Assembly (NCBI GenBank): GCA_963802765.1
Contig: CAWDJZ010000006.1
Coordinates: 124,001 to 188,000 of the forward strand
Source of the DNA: Gaiellasilicea sp963802765
Lineage (GTDB): Bacteria > Actinomycetota > Thermoleophilia > Gaiellales > Gaiellaceae
DNA length: 64,000 nt
Direction of reading: 5' to 3'
The notes under the pieces are model-generated. The model saw only the letters and a program-made list of their open reading frames with translations, had not been told where the DNA came from and ran no database searches. Shown piece after piece: positions 42,366 through 52,893 of the stretch (its first letter is position 1; each line of letters begins with the position of its first letter). Position numbers and translations under genes: made by a program.

Positions 42366-42511
42366 GTGCCTCTCTGTCAAGGTAGCCGTCCCGGTGTAAG
42401 GGACGTGCACCGAAACGGTGAAGAAACGATCAACATCCGGCGAGCGTCCCCTTTCATGCTGCTGGCATACACCTGGCGTCGGCTGACGCCGATCCCGGGT
42501 ACGATCGCGTC
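42366..42511. promoter_or_regulatory. Divergent upstream region
   Basis: This 146-bp gap separates the divergent zinc-ribbon and coiled-coil genes. A TTGACA hexamer (minus strand, about 42376-42381) lies too close to the zinc-ribbon ATG to serve as its -35. A GGTACGATCGCG stretch lies just before the ATG at 42512. No repeat of either hairpin family is present. Confidence 0.3.
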
Positions 42512-42808
42512 ATGGCGAAGACAGAGCAGAAAGATCTCATCACGCAGTTCCGGGACCTCACTTCCGAGGCGTTCAACAAGCTTTCCGAGCTGCCCGGCGG
42601 CTCGAAGTTCGTGGACTTCGCGAACGACACGCGCACGCGGCTGGACGAGATGCAGAAGAAGCTGCGGGGCTTGGACGACCTCGAGAAGCGGGTGGCGAAG
42701 CTCGAGCAGCAGGTTGCGGCGCAGGCGAAGAAGCCGGCCGCCGCGAGCAAGCCGGCGGCCGCGAAGAAGCCGACACCGCCGCCTGTCTCTCCGGCCGAGC
42801 CCTCCTAG
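42512..42808 (+). CDS. Small coiled-coil protein with Ala/Lys/Pro-rich tail
   Basis: A 98-aa protein. Residues 8-68 form amphipathic helices with heptad character (DLITQFRDLTSEAFNKLSEL; LDDLEKRVAKLEQQVAAQAK). The tail is rich in Lys, Ala and Pro (AAASKPAAAKKPTPPPVSPA), as in phasin-like or nucleoid-associated small proteins of actinobacteria. A precise role cannot be given. It converges on the lipid-kinase gene with a 4-bp overlap. Confidence 0.65.
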   Translation: MAKTEQKDLITQFRDLTSEAFNKLSELPGGSKFVDFANDTRTRLDEMQKKLRGLDDLEKRVAKLEQQVAAQAKKPAAASKPAAAKKPTPPPVSPAEPS

Positions 42809-43716
42809 GCCGGCACTCGGACCCGCAGGGCGGACGGGACGATCTCGAAGCGGACCGGCGTCGTGCCGGGCTGCTCACCGTCGAGCTCGATCGGCAGCGG
42901 GGCGTCGGAAGCGATCGTCACGACGGCCCCGCGAAGCAGCTCCGCCTTCGGGTGGGGCAGATGCCGCCCGCGATAGGTCTTCGGCAGCGTCACGAGCAGG
43001 TCGGTCTTCGTCAGGTCGCCGATCGTGAGTACGTCGAAGAGGCCGTCGTCCGGCTCCGCCTCGGGGCAGATGATCATGCCGCCGCCGAACGTGCGCCCGT
43101 TGGCGACGACGACGTCGTGCATCGGGGCAGCGCGGCTCTCGCCGTCGACGGTGACCCGGATCTCCGAGTTCTGCCAGCGCGCGAAGACGGCAAGCGTCGC
43201 CCAGAGGTAGGAGGCCTTGCCGCCGAGGGCTTTGCTCGTGTCGTTCGCGCGCTGCGCGATCGCCCCGCTCATGCCTGCGCTCGCGACGTTCGCGAACCAC
43301 AGCTGGGCCTCGCTGCCGTCCCAGGCGTGATAGGTCGCGCGGCCGAGGTCGATCGTCCGCGGTCGGCCTGTCAGGGCGACGTCGAGCGCGCGGTCGAGCC
43401 TGTGCGGGATCGCGTACGTGCGGGCGAAGTCCCAGCCCGTCCCGCGCGGGATGAGCGCGATCTCGACGTCGTCGCGGCCTGCGATCCCGTTCACGACCTC
43501 GTTCACCGATCCGTCGCCGCCGACGACGACGAGCAGCTTGGCGCCGCCGTCGGCCGCGGCGCGCGCCAGCTCGCCGAGGTGGCCGGGTCGCTGCGAGAGG
43601 AGTGCGTCGCCCTCGAGCCCGCGGGTGGCCGCGCGGTGCGCGACCTCCGCCCAGCGCCGACCGGTCGACCCATTCGCCGACGCGGGGTTGACGAGGAAGA
43701 CGGTCTCGGTGCTCAA
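42805..43716 (-). CDS. Diacylglycerol/sphingosine kinase-family lipid kinase
   Basis: A 303-aa protein of the DagK catalytic family. The signature is FLVNPASANGSTGRRW, LLVVVGGDGSVNEVVNGIAG (GGDG nucleotide loop) and LIPRGTGWDFARTYAIP, with FANVASAGMSGAIAQRAN downstream. Members phosphorylate diacylglycerol or other lipids with ATP. The TTG at 43716 overlaps the stop of the nucleoside phosphorylase gene (TTGA), so the two are translationally coupled. No regulator is evident. Confidence 0.88.
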   Translation of the reverse strand: MSTETVFLVNPASANGSTGRRWAEVAHRAATRGLEGDALLSQRPGHLGELARAAADGGAKLLVVVGGDGSVNEVVNGIAGRDDVEIALIPRGTGWDFARTYAIPHRLDRALDVALTGRPRTIDLGRATYHAWDGSEAQLWFANVASAGMSGAIAQRANDTSKALGGKASYLWATLAVFARWQNSEIRVTVDGESRAAPMHDVVVANGRTFGGGMIICPEAEPDDGLFDVLTIGDLTKTDLLVTLPKTYRGRHLPHPKAELLRGAVVTIASDAPLPIELDGEQPGTTPVRFEIVPSALRVRVPA

Positions 43717-44426
43717 TGCCCGGACGTCGCCGTGGCGAGCGCCACGCGCGTCATCCGGTCGACCGCCGCGCGCATCTCGTCGTCGCTGATGCGCTTGAAC
43801 TCGCCCTCGACCACGATGTCGCTCACGATCAGGAGGCAGCCGGCATGGACACCCCTGAGCGCTCCGACCGTGAAGAGTGCCGACGCCTCCATCTCGACAG
43901 CGAGCACGCCGCGCTTGGACCAACGCTCGTACTGCCCGTCGTCGGGGTTGTAGAAGAGGTCGCTCGAGACGATCGGCCCGACGTGCATCTCCTGGCCGAT
44001 CTCCTTGGCGACGTGGACGGCGCCGTGGATCAGCTCCCAGCTCGCGGTCGGGCAATGTGGTTCGTTCGCCACGAGGTGCATCGCGGTCGAGTCGGCCGGG
44101 ACGGCGGAGAGCGCCACGATCATGTCGCCGAGCTGGTGGTGGGGCTGAAGCCCGCCGCAGGTCCCGACGCGGAGCAGCTTCTTGACGCCGAGCTGGATCA
44201 GCTCCTCGAAGACGATCGTGGCGCCCGGGCAACCCATGCCGGTGCCCTGCACCGAGACGGGCTTGCCCTCCCACGTGCCCGTGTAGCCGAGCAGGCCACG
44301 CTCGGAGTTCCGCTGCACGACGTCCTCGAGGTACGTCTCGGCGATGTACTTGGCCCGCAGCGGGTCGCCGGGCAGCAGGCATGCCTCGGCGTATTCGCCC
44401 GGCTCGGCTCTGACGTGGATCGGCAC
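43713..44426 (-). CDS. deoD: Purine-nucleoside phosphorylase, DeoD type
   Basis: A 237-aa hexameric-type nucleoside phosphorylase. Motifs are CLLPGDPLRAKYIAETYLED, RGLLGYTGTWEGKPVSVQGT (base and phosphate loops), RVGTCGGLQPHHQLGDMIVA and VEMEASALFTVGAL, the last with the ribose-binding glutamate. It cleaves purine nucleosides with phosphate for salvage. The GTG at 44426 gives the normal length. Salvage fits the hpt gene found 2.4 kb away. Confidence 0.9.
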   Translation of the reverse strand: MPIHVRAEPGEYAEACLLPGDPLRAKYIAETYLEDVVQRNSERGLLGYTGTWEGKPVSVQGTGMGCPGATIVFEELIQLGVKKLLRVGTCGGLQPHHQLGDMIVALSAVPADSTAMHLVANEPHCPTASWELIHGAVHVAKEIGQEMHVGPIVSSDLFYNPDDGQYERWSKRGVLAVEMEASALFTVGALRGVHAGCLLIVSDIVVEGEFKRISDDEMRAAVDRMTRVALATATSGH

Positions 44427-44498
44427 CCGCGAGACCCTACACAGATGCCCGACCGGTGGCGCGCGCGCCGGTTGGGCATCTTGGGCAGGATCAGGTAG

Positions 44499-45278
44499 AT
44501 GCCACGCGTCGTCGAGCCGACCCTCGAGCAGATCCTCGACTACTGCGCCGAGGACCCGGTCGAGCGCGTGTTTCTCGAGGACGTCGCGCGCCGAGGACTG
44601 GGCAGGTTCGCCGGTGTCGCGAAGGACGGCCGGCTCGTCTCGCTCTGCCATACCGGGGCGAACGTCGTTCCATCCGGACGAGGCTGCGGCGTCTACGGGG
44701 ACGTGACTGTTCGGGCCCGGTCGCGGATGCTGATCGGCGAGCAGGGGGCCGTCTCCGAGCTCTGGGACGCCGTGTCGCGCCGGCTGCCTCTGCCCCGTGA
44801 GGACCGGCCGGGCCAGCCCGTCTACACGATCTCGATCCCGCCCGCGCCGGGGGAAAGCGGCCTGCGTCAGGCCGAGCCGGGCGATCTCGACCTACTCGTG
44901 CCCGCATGCGCGCGTGCACACGAGCACGAGCTCGGGATCGACCCGCTCCAGCGCGACTCCGACGGCTTCCGCTGGCGAACGCGCGCCCAGATCGACGAGG
45001 GCCGCTCGTGGCTGTGGGCCCAGGACGGGGTCATCCTCTTCAAGGCCGAGGCGTCCGCCTGGACACCCCAGGCGGTGCAGCTGCAGCAGGTCTGGACCGA
45101 TCCGGCGGCCCGGGGCCATGGGAATGCGACGCGCGGCCTGCGCGACCTGATCCGGCTCTTGCTCGAGCGCGTTCCGCAGGTCTGCCTCTTCGTCCGCGCC
45201 GACAACCGGGCCGCGATCGGGCTCTACGAGAAGGTCGAAATGACGCACGTGCTCGACTACCGCAGCGTGCTCCTGTGA
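44499..45278 (+). CDS. GNAT acetyltransferase with DUF4081 N-terminal domain
   Basis: A 259-aa protein of two acetyltransferase-like halves. The N-terminal half (GRFAGVAKDGRLVSLCHTGA, SRMLIGEQGAVSELWDAVSR) corresponds to DUF4081. The C-terminal half (QVWTDPAARGHGNATRGLRD, RADNRAAIGLYEKVEM) is a GNAT domain with the acetyl-CoA motif. The target is unknown. The 3' end overlaps the next gene's GTG by 4 bp (GTGA). The start ATG lies close to a weak ribosome-binding site. Confidence 0.82.
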   Translation: MPRVVEPTLEQILDYCAEDPVERVFLEDVARRGLGRFAGVAKDGRLVSLCHTGANVVPSGRGCGVYGDVTVRARSRMLIGEQGAVSELWDAVSRRLPLPREDRPGQPVYTISIPPAPGESGLRQAEPGDLDLLVPACARAHEHELGIDPLQRDSDGFRWRTRAQIDEGRSWLWAQDGVILFKAEASAWTPQAVQLQQVWTDPAARGHGNATRGLRDLIRLLLERVPQVCLFVRADNRAAIGLYEKVEMTHVLDYRSVLL

Positions 45279-45859
45279 GGGAGCTCGTCCTCGCGCGCCA
45301 CGCTGAGTCGGAGTTCAACGTCGTCGAGCGGCTGAACGGCGATCCGTCGGTCGAAGTGCGGCTGACCGAGCTGGGCCGCGAGCAGGCACGCGAGCTCGGC
45401 CGCGTCGCCGGCCCGGTCGACCTCGCCGCCCACACCGCGTTCTCCCGTACGCGCGAGACCGCGGAGCTGGCGTGGCCGGGCGTACCGCTGCTGGAGCTGC
45501 CGGATCTGAACGAGTTCGGCTTCGGCCGCTTCGAAGGAACGCGCTGGACACAGGGCTTCCACGAGTGGGTGGTCGCCGCCGGGCCCGAGGACGACGTGCC
45601 CGGCGGCGGCGAGAGCCGCGTCAGCGCGGTGCGGCGGTTCGTCCGCGGCTATCGGACGCTGCTCGAGCGGGCGGAGGACCGGATCGCCGTCGTCGCACAC
45701 GGGGCGCCCGTCCGCTATGTGCTGCTGGCGCTCGACCGGAAGCCGCCCGCTCGCGAGCTCGAGGGCGTGGAGCGCGCGCGGCCGTACACCGTCGGTGCGG
45801 CAGAGCTCGCGGAGGCCGTCGAGGAGCTCGAGCGCTGGGCCGAGGCGCCCGCCTTCTAG
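45275..45859 (+). CDS. Histidine phosphatase superfamily protein
   Basis: A 194-aa phosphoglycerate-mutase-like enzyme. The RHG-type motif appears as LARHAESEFN with the phosphorylated histidine, then TAFSRTRETAEL, DLNEFGFGRFEG (acid) and VVAHGAPVRYVLLA with the second histidine. It acts as a phosphatase or mutase; the substrate is unknown. The GTG start overlaps the stop of the DUF4081-GNAT gene, and tilS follows after 13 bp, so it may be in the tilS-hpt transcript. Confidence 0.85.
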   Translation: MRELVLARHAESEFNVVERLNGDPSVEVRLTELGREQARELGRVAGPVDLAAHTAFSRTRETAELAWPGVPLLELPDLNEFGFGRFEGTRWTQGFHEWVVAAGPEDDVPGGGESRVSAVRRFVRGYRTLLERAEDRIAVVAHGAPVRYVLLALDRKPPARELEGVERARPYTVGAAELAEAVEELERWAEAPAF

Positions 45860-45872
45860 GCACACTGGAGCG

Positions 45873-46829
45873 ATGCAAGAGCGCGTCGAGACCTTCATCC
45901 GGGAGCGCGACCTGATCCCTCCCGGAGGCGAGGTGACCGTCCTGGTCTCGGGCGGCCCCGATTCCACCTGCCTCTGGCACGTGCTCCGCGAGCTCGGCTA
46001 CAGCGTCTCCGCGCTGCACGTCGCACACGGCCTCCGCGGCGCCGAGTCGGACGAGGACGCTCGCTTCTGCAGCGAGGCCTTCGCCGCCGAGATCGTCGAT
46101 GCGCCCGGGGCGACCGAGGCGGAGTTGCGCGAGCTGCGCTATTCGTTCGCGACCGACCGGCTCCGCGCCACCGGGCATACCGCCTCGGACCAGGTCGAGT
46201 CGGTGCTGCTCGGACTCGTCGCGTCAGGCACCCCACAGCGAATCAAGGTGCGCCGCGAGGACGGCGTCGTCCGGCCGCTCCTTCGCCTCTGGCGCGAGGA
46301 GACCCGCGCCTGGTGCGACGCGCACGGGCTTCCCTACCGCGAGGACTCGTCCAACCCGGACACGAAGCGCGGGCTGATCCGCCACGAGATCCTGCCGCTG
46401 CTCGAACGGCTCGATCCTCGCGCGCGTACGTCGCTGCTGGCGCTCGCGGACGAGCGTCCGCGGCTGCCCCGCACGCTCGAGCGGACGCTCGCCGGGCTGT
46501 TGGCGACCCGGGCGGGGACGAAGTCGGCCGACCTCGGACGCGGAGTCCGCGCCGTGCGCGAATACGACACGCTGCGGCTCGAGGGGACGGTGCGGTGGGG
46601 GCCGTGGACATTGGAGCCCCACCGGCCCGGCCTCGAGGTGCGCGTCTTCCGGCCGGGGGATCGCCTCGCAGGCCGCTCCAAGAAAGTGCAGGATCTGCTC
46701 GTGGACGCGAAGGTGCCGAGAGCCGAACGGAGCGAGTGGCCGCTCGTCGTGTCGGGCGACGAGGTGGTCGCCGTCCCGGGCGTCGCCGAGGCTCCGGGCT
46801 GGGAAGGGGCCGTGACGTGGACGCGGTGA
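45873..46829 (+). CDS. tilS: tRNA(Ile)-lysidine synthase
   Basis: TilS (318 aa) converts C34 of the CAU-anticodon tRNA-Ile to lysidine using ATP and lysine. The PP-loop is VLVSGGPDSTCLWHVLRELG, and LHVAHGLRGAESDEDARF and the GHTASDQVESVLLGLVASG segment follow. The C-terminal domain is present (GLEVRVFRPGDRLAGRSKKV, WPLVVSGDEVVAVPG). The ATG at 45873 lies after GGAG. The gene overlaps hpt by 13 bp, the classical tilS-hpt-ftsH order. Confidence 0.94.
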   Translation: MQERVETFIRERDLIPPGGEVTVLVSGGPDSTCLWHVLRELGYSVSALHVAHGLRGAESDEDARFCSEAFAAEIVDAPGATEAELRELRYSFATDRLRATGHTASDQVESVLLGLVASGTPQRIKVRREDGVVRPLLRLWREETRAWCDAHGLPYREDSSNPDTKRGLIRHEILPLLERLDPRARTSLLALADERPRLPRTLERTLAGLLATRAGTKSADLGRGVRAVREYDTLRLEGTVRWGPWTLEPHRPGLEVRVFRPGDRLAGRSKKVQDLLVDAKVPRAERSEWPLVVSGDEVVAVPGVAEAPGWEGAVTWTR

Positions 46830-47368
46830 AAGACGCGGTTGGTGAGGTCCTGATCGAGGAGGAGCCGCTGCAGGCGCGGATCGCCGAGCTCGGCGCCGAG
46901 GTCTCACGCGAGTACGAGGGACGCGACCTGCTGCTCGTCGGCGTGCTCAAGGGCGCCGTCTTCTTCATGGCCGACCTGATGCGCGAGCTGTCGATCCCCT
47001 GCGAGATCGACTTCATGGCGATCTCGAGCTACGGCGCCGCCACCGACTCGTCGGGCGTCGTGCGGATCCTCAAGGACCTCGACGCGAACATCGCGGGCCG
47101 CCACGTCCTCGTCGTGGAGGACATCATCGACTCCGGCCTCACGCTCTCCTACCTGATGCGCAGCCTGAAGGCGCGCAAGCCCGCGTCGCTCGAGGTCTGC
47201 GCGCTGCTGACGAAGCCCGAGCGCCGCGAGATCGAGGTCCCGGTGAAGTTCGTCGGCTTCGAGATCCCGAACAAGTTCGTGATCGGCTACGGGCTCGACT
47301 TCGCGGAGCGCTATCGCAACCTGCCCTACGTCGCCGTCCTGCATCCGAGCCTGATTCCTCCGCATTGA
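46817..47368 (+). CDS. hpt: Hypoxanthine phosphoribosyltransferase
   Basis: Hpt (183 aa) salvages hypoxanthine and guanine with PRPP. Motifs are LLVGVLKGAVFFMADLMREL, the PRPP-binding HVLVVEDIIDSGLTLSYLMR and the C-terminal IGYGLDFAERYRNLPYVAVL. The GTG at 46817 lies inside the 3' end of tilS; a GTG three codons later is also possible. Position between tilS and ftsH is conserved in many Gram-positive bacteria. Confidence 0.94.
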   Translation: MDAVKDAVGEVLIEEEPLQARIAELGAEVSREYEGRDLLLVGVLKGAVFFMADLMRELSIPCEIDFMAISSYGAATDSSGVVRILKDLDANIAGRHVLVVEDIIDSGLTLSYLMRSLKARKPASLEVCALLTKPERREIEVPVKFVGFEIPNKFVIGYGLDFAERYRNLPYVAVLHPSLIPPH

Positions 47369-47470
47369 TCTGACCGCTCCACGATCGGCTTCGCAGCGCG
47401 AATTGCGCTGGAATCCACGGTTCGAGGGATAGGGAGGAAGGGTGGAGGCTGCTACCCTCCTCTGACCCCC
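47369..47470 (+). promoter_or_regulatory. Leader upstream of ftsH
   Basis: A 102-bp gap. It holds a small hairpin CAGCGC/GCGCTG (near 47395-47413) and a GGGAGGAAGGGTGGAGG purine-rich stretch that could be the ribosome-binding site, but it lies more than 20 bases from the GTG. A TACCCT hexamer at about 47453-47458 sits 12 bases before the start, as in several other starts here. Confidence 0.35.
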
Positions 47471-49417
<1,947 letters not shown>

Positions 49418-49418
49418 C

Positions 49419-49450
49419 GCGCGAAACCCCTGAAGGGGCCGCTTTCGCGC
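49419..49450 (+). terminator. Nested hairpin after ftsH (partial copy of the second hairpin family)
   Basis: GCGCGAAA (49419-49426) pairs with TTTCGCGC (49443-49450), with an inner CCCC-TGAA-GGGG hairpin. The stretch ACCCCTGAAGGGG...CCGCTTTCGCG resembles the block GATCCCTGAAGGCGTCCGCT of the other copies. It lies two bases after the ftsH stop and before the convergent membrane-protein gene. Confidence 0.6.
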
Positions 49451-49462
49451 CCCACCTGCCGG

Positions 49463-49900
49463 CTATCGAGCCGCGTGACGGGCGGCGAGCGCGACGAGCG
49501 CCAGCGCGCCGACCGCGGCGACCGCACCGAGCAGGTCGACCGCCGCGCCGCCGGTCGAGACGGACTCGACCAGAGCGAGCAGGGGTATTCCCAGCCCGAT
49601 CACGGCGAGCAGGAGCGCCGCCAGCAGCGCGAGATGCCGGAGGTACGTGCCGGGCTCGTCCGCGACCGGGCCGTTCAGCTCGAGCGACCAGTAGCCGAGC
49701 TCGGCCACGGCAAGGAGCGCGGCGGCGACCAGCGGGGCGCGCGTATCGAGTCCCTCGCCCTCGAAGCCGAGCAGGGTGACGTACTCCGCGCCGACCAGAG
49801 CGACCGCGACGGGGATCGCGAGCGCGATCCGGACGGCGAGCCCGGCGGCCAGGACCGCCGTCGCGGCGATCGCCGCCGTCGCGTTCGCACGGACGAGCAC
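49463..49900 (-). CDS. Small membrane protein
   Basis: A 145-aa protein with about four hydrophobic helices (TAVLAAGLAVRIALAIPVAVA; LVAAALLAVAELGYWSLEL; LLALLLAVIGLGIPLLALVE; LLGAVAAVGALALVALAARH). The start is uncertain: the GTG at 49900 is the only clear option, yet the frame stays open upstream with another hydrophobic stretch that overlaps the DUF58 gene end. No family is recognised. It follows the MoxR/DUF58 genes on the same strand and is probably part of that operon. Confidence 0.6.
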   Translation of the reverse strand: MLVRANATAAIAATAVLAAGLAVRIALAIPVAVALVGAEYVTLLGFEGEGLDTRAPLVAAALLAVAELGYWSLELNGPVADEPGTYLRHLALLAALLLAVIGLGIPLLALVESVSTGGAAVDLLGAVAAVGALALVALAARHAAR

Positions 49901-49971
49901 GCCCTCGTCGGCCTCGAACGCCAGCCAGGCGCCCAGTGCTGCCGCGGCAAGGACGGCGGCGGCGGCGACTC

Positions 49972-51246
49972 CTACGCGCGCGCGAGCCGAACGTGACGCC
50001 GGAATGCCCTCACCTCCTCCAGGGCCGCGTCCACCGGCACGTCGTCACTCCAGGTCGCGACCGCCACACCCAGCCGCTCGTAGTACGCCTTCAGCTCCTG
50101 ACGCCGCAGGAGCCAGAGCCGGTGTGCCAGCCGGTCCGCCTCGGTCGGACCTGGATCCGCGAAGCCGACGGGCGAGACCTCGACGAGCGCCAGGTCGTAG
50201 CCGCGCGCCCGCAGGTCGGCGAGAGCCTCGACCGCACGCTCGTCGAGCAGCGGGGTGATCGCCAGCACGAGCGCCTGGGGCGGCAGCACCCGTGCGGGAA
50301 TGATCGAGACCTGCTTCCAGGCGTAGTTGAAGACGACCTCGGACTCGAGCAGGGCGTCGACGATCCGATAGCGCTGTGACATGCCCATCCCGGGTGTGAG
50401 CCAGCGAAGGGCTCCGCCGAACGAGACGAGCCCGACCCGGTCCCGCCGCTCCAGGTAGCGCGTTGCGAGGGTTGCGGTCGCTCGAACGGCCAGATCGAGC
50501 GTCGAGCGCGCACCCGAGCGTGCGTCCGCGAACGTGTCGAGAAAGAGAATCACGTCGGAGTTCCGCTCCGGGTGGCGGTCGCTGACGACCAGCTCGTTAC
50601 GCCGAGCGCTGGCGCGCCAGTTGATCGAGCGGACCCGGTCGCCGGGAGCGAACAGCCGCAGATCCGCGAACTCCAGGCCCTGGCTCTTCTGCCTGGCGAC
50701 CTCGTTGCCGGAGAACGGCTGCGTTGCGACGGGCGCAACGATCCGGTGCAGCGTCTCCGGAAGCGGATAGACCCGCAGGAGCTGCTTACGGTCGAGCCAG
50801 CCCTCCGAGACGAGAAGGCCGAGGCGGTCGCGCGTCCGCAGAGCGAGCTCGCCGACGTCGTAGTTCCCCCAGCGCGCGCAGCGGACGTGCAGCTTCAGCG
50901 TCCGCTCGTCCTCCGAGCCGAGCCGCAGCGACTGCGCCGCAGACCCCTTCACCACCTCGAGCCCGTCGGCGAGCACGAGCTGGAGCTCGAGACGCTCGAC
51001 CGGCCGTTCCGACGCGACCGTCACCTCGACGGTGACCTCGTCCCCCTCCAGCGCCCGCTCGCGCTCGAGCTCGACCCAGGCCCGCACCTCAGGCGGCCGC
51101 GCCAGCCGCAGCCCGAGGGCGAGCGGCAGGGCGAACGCCAGGGCAAGGAAGGCCAGCTCCGGCCGGCGGAGCGCCAGCGCGGCCAGCAGGAAGAGCGCGG
51201 TCAGCGCGGCGTACGCCGTCACGCGCGGCGACGCCGCCGCGCTCAT
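49972..51246 (-). CDS. DUF58 domain protein (MoxR-associated)
   Basis: A 424-aa protein with two N-terminal transmembrane segments (AALTALFLLAALALRRPELAF) and the DUF58 core around residues 190-260 (RVYPLPETLHRIVAP, QKSQGLEFADLRLFAPGDRV, RSINWRASARRNELVVSDRH). A VWA-like segment follows (DVILFLDTFADARSGARSTL). These proteins act with MoxR ATPases as putative chaperone or metal-insertion systems. Its ATG overlaps the MoxR stop by 4 bp. Confidence 0.88.
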   Translation of the reverse strand: MSAAASPRVTAYAALTALFLLAALALRRPELAFLALAFALPLALGLRLARPPEVRAWVELERERALEGDEVTVEVTVASERPVERLELQLVLADGLEVVKGSAAQSLRLGSEDERTLKLHVRCARWGNYDVGELALRTRDRLGLLVSEGWLDRKQLLRVYPLPETLHRIVAPVATQPFSGNEVARQKSQGLEFADLRLFAPGDRVRSINWRASARRNELVVSDRHPERNSDVILFLDTFADARSGARSTLDLAVRATATLATRYLERRDRVGLVSFGGALRWLTPGMGMSQRYRIVDALLESEVVFNYAWKQVSIIPARVLPPQALVLAITPLLDERAVEALADLRARGYDLALVEVSPVGFADPGPTEADRLAHRLWLLRRQELKAYYERLGVAVATWSDDVPVDAALEEVRAFRRHVRLARA

Positions 51247-52211
51247 TCGGCCGGTGCGGGCTCTTCGGCCGCCGGAGTTGGAACCTGCTCGAGCAGCTCC
51301 CGAACGACATCGTCGGCGCTCGTCCGCCGGACCCAGAGCTCCGGCTTCAACATCAGCCGGTGCCCGAGCGCAGGCACTGCGAGCTCCTTGATGTCGTCCG
51401 GCGTGACGAAGTCACGGCCCGCCAGCGCGGCCTTGCAGCGGGAGGCCTTCAGCAGTGCGAGGCTGCCGCGCGGGCTCGCGCCGACGGCCGTCGAGCCGCT
51501 CGTGCGCGTCGCGGTCACGAGCTCCACGATGTAGCCGCCGACGGCCTCCCCGACATGGACGTGCTCGATTGCAGCCTGGAGCTCGAGCAGCGTCGCCGCG
51601 TCGATCACCGGCTCGAGCTCGACCTCGTCCTCGCGCCGCTCGAGCCGGCGCGAGAGCAGCTCCCATTCGTCGGTCTGACTCGGGTAGCCGAAGCCCACCC
51701 TGAGCAGGAACCGGTCGAGCTGCGCTTCCGGCAGCGGGTACGTGCCCTCGTACTCGATCGGATTCTGGGTCGCGAGCACGAGGAACGGCCGCGCGAGCGG
51801 GTGGGTCACGCCCTCGATGGTCACCTGCCGCTCCTGCATCGCCTCCAGCAGGGCCGCCTGCGTCTTCGGCGGCGCGCGGTTGATCTCGTCTGCGAGGAGG
51901 AGATTGGTGAAGATCGGGCCCGGCCGGAACTCGAAGTCGGCGTCGCGTTGGTTCCAGATCGAGGAGCCGGTGACGTCCGAGGGCATCAGGTCGGGTGTGA
52001 ACTGGACGCGGTTGAAGCCGATGCTCGTCACCCGCGCAAAAGAGCGGGCGGCGAGTGTCTTCGCCAGCCCGGGGTAGTCCTCGAGCAGGACGTGGCCGTC
52101 TGCCAGCAGGCCGATCAGGACGAGCTCGAGCGCGTCGCGCTTGCCGACGACCGCGCGCTCGACTTCGTCGAGGATCCTCGTCGCGTGCTCGTGCACCTGC
52201 GCGACGTGCAT
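51243..52211 (-). CDS. MoxR-type AAA+ ATPase
   Basis: A 322-aa AAA+ ATPase. The nucleotide loop is replaced by the family form LLADGHVLLEDYPGLAKTLA, with LLADEINRAPPKTQAALLEA (Walker B), MQERQVTIEGVTHPLARPFL, and ATQNPIEYEGTYPLPEAQLDRF. The ATPase is thought to remodel or mature client proteins together with the DUF58 product. The ATG at 52211 is the first base after the right edge of palindrome D, whose arm contains the GGAAGGGG ribosome-binding site. Confidence 0.9.
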   Translation of the reverse strand: MHVAQVHEHATRILDEVERAVVGKRDALELVLIGLLADGHVLLEDYPGLAKTLAARSFARVTSIGFNRVQFTPDLMPSDVTGSSIWNQRDADFEFRPGPIFTNLLLADEINRAPPKTQAALLEAMQERQVTIEGVTHPLARPFLVLATQNPIEYEGTYPLPEAQLDRFLLRVGFGYPSQTDEWELLSRRLERREDEVELEPVIDAATLLELQAAIEHVHVGEAVGGYIVELVTATRTSGSTAVGASPRGSLALLKASRCKAALAGRDFVTPDDIKELAVPALGHRLMLKPELWVRRTSADDVVRELLEQVPTPAAEEPAPAE

Positions 52212-52212
52212 C

Positions 52213-52376
52213 AGTGCCCCTTCCAGTGATGCTGTCTAGCTTCTGGGCCGCGAGCACCAAGCGAGAGGCCGCACGCGTCCGCTGCGCAGGCTGGTTGCCT
52301 GCGTAAGGGCGCGGGTGGACTCTCGCGCAGTGTGATCGCGGGCCAGAAGCGGGCGGGCATTGCTGGAAGGGGCACT
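52213..52376 (-). repeat. Long-hairpin intergenic element, copy D (upstream of moxR)
   Basis: A 164-bp near-palindrome fills the gap from the stop of the upstream gene to the moxR start. Outer arms AGTGCCCCTTCCAG (52213-52226) and CTGGAAGGGGCACT (52363-52376) pair perfectly. Internal helices include GCTTCTGG/CCAGAAGC and GCGAGAG/CTCTCGC. The apical stem is CGCAGGC/GCCTGCG. The conserved blocks of copies A-C are only weakly matched (GTCC...CGCGCC on the minus strand). The moxR ribosome-binding site lies in the arm. Confidence 0.8.
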
Positions 52377-52893
52377 AGATCGCCTCCAGCGTCGAGACGA
52401 CTCGACGCAACGCAGCGACGTCGATGCCGGGGGCGAAGCGGTCCGTGGGGGGCTCGCGGTCGGGGCGGACGAGCTCCCACGTCTCGTTGCCGAGAGCACG
52501 TCGTGCGGCGTCCGGATCGTCGTCCAGCTCGATTCCGCGCCGCGACGCCAGCAGCTCGCCTGCGGTCCGGCGCAGCGACGGACGGAGCCGGAAGTGGAGG
52601 TCGAAGGCCGTGGCCAGGCCGAGCGCCACCTCACGCTCGAATCGCTCCAATTCAGGCAGGCGCTCTGGACGGCGGGGGCGGCGTCGAAGGGCAGCGTCGA
52701 AGGGCGAGCCTCCCGCCGCGGCCGGGAGCGATCCGCGCACGGTCCGGATGAGATGGCCCAGCACGAACGTGGCCAGAGCGAGCACGTAGACGTGGAGGAT
52801 GAGCTCGGTGCGGCCGCTCAGCACGAGGAGCAGCGTCGCCGCGATGAGCGTCAATGTGACGGGCAGCGGCGCGTGCCTGAAGGCGGTGCGCAT
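52375..52893 (-). CDS. Membrane protein of the MoxR operon
   Basis: A 172-aa protein with two N-terminal transmembrane helices (TLTLIAATLLLVLSGRTELI; LHVYVLALATFVLGHLIRTV) and a cytosolic part (RPERLPELERFEREVALGLA). I do not recognise a named family. Position between the DUF4129 gene and MoxR, with the ATG overlapping the DUF4129 stop, shows it belongs to the operon. Its stop abuts palindrome D. Confidence 0.7.
   Translation of the reverse strand: MRTAFRHAPLPVTLTLIAATLLLVLSGRTELILHVYVLALATFVLGHLIRTVRGSLPAAAGGSPFDAALRRRPRRPERLPELERFEREVALGLATAFDLHFRLRPSLRRTAGELLASRRGIELDDDPDAARRALGNETWELVRPDREPPTDRFAPGIDVAALRRVVSTLEAI

Noticed and set aside
38744..42385. Plus-strand frame of 1213 codons over the acyl-CoA dehydrogenase and VanW genes
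   Set aside because: It runs through two well-supported genes in another frame and has no recognisable domain.
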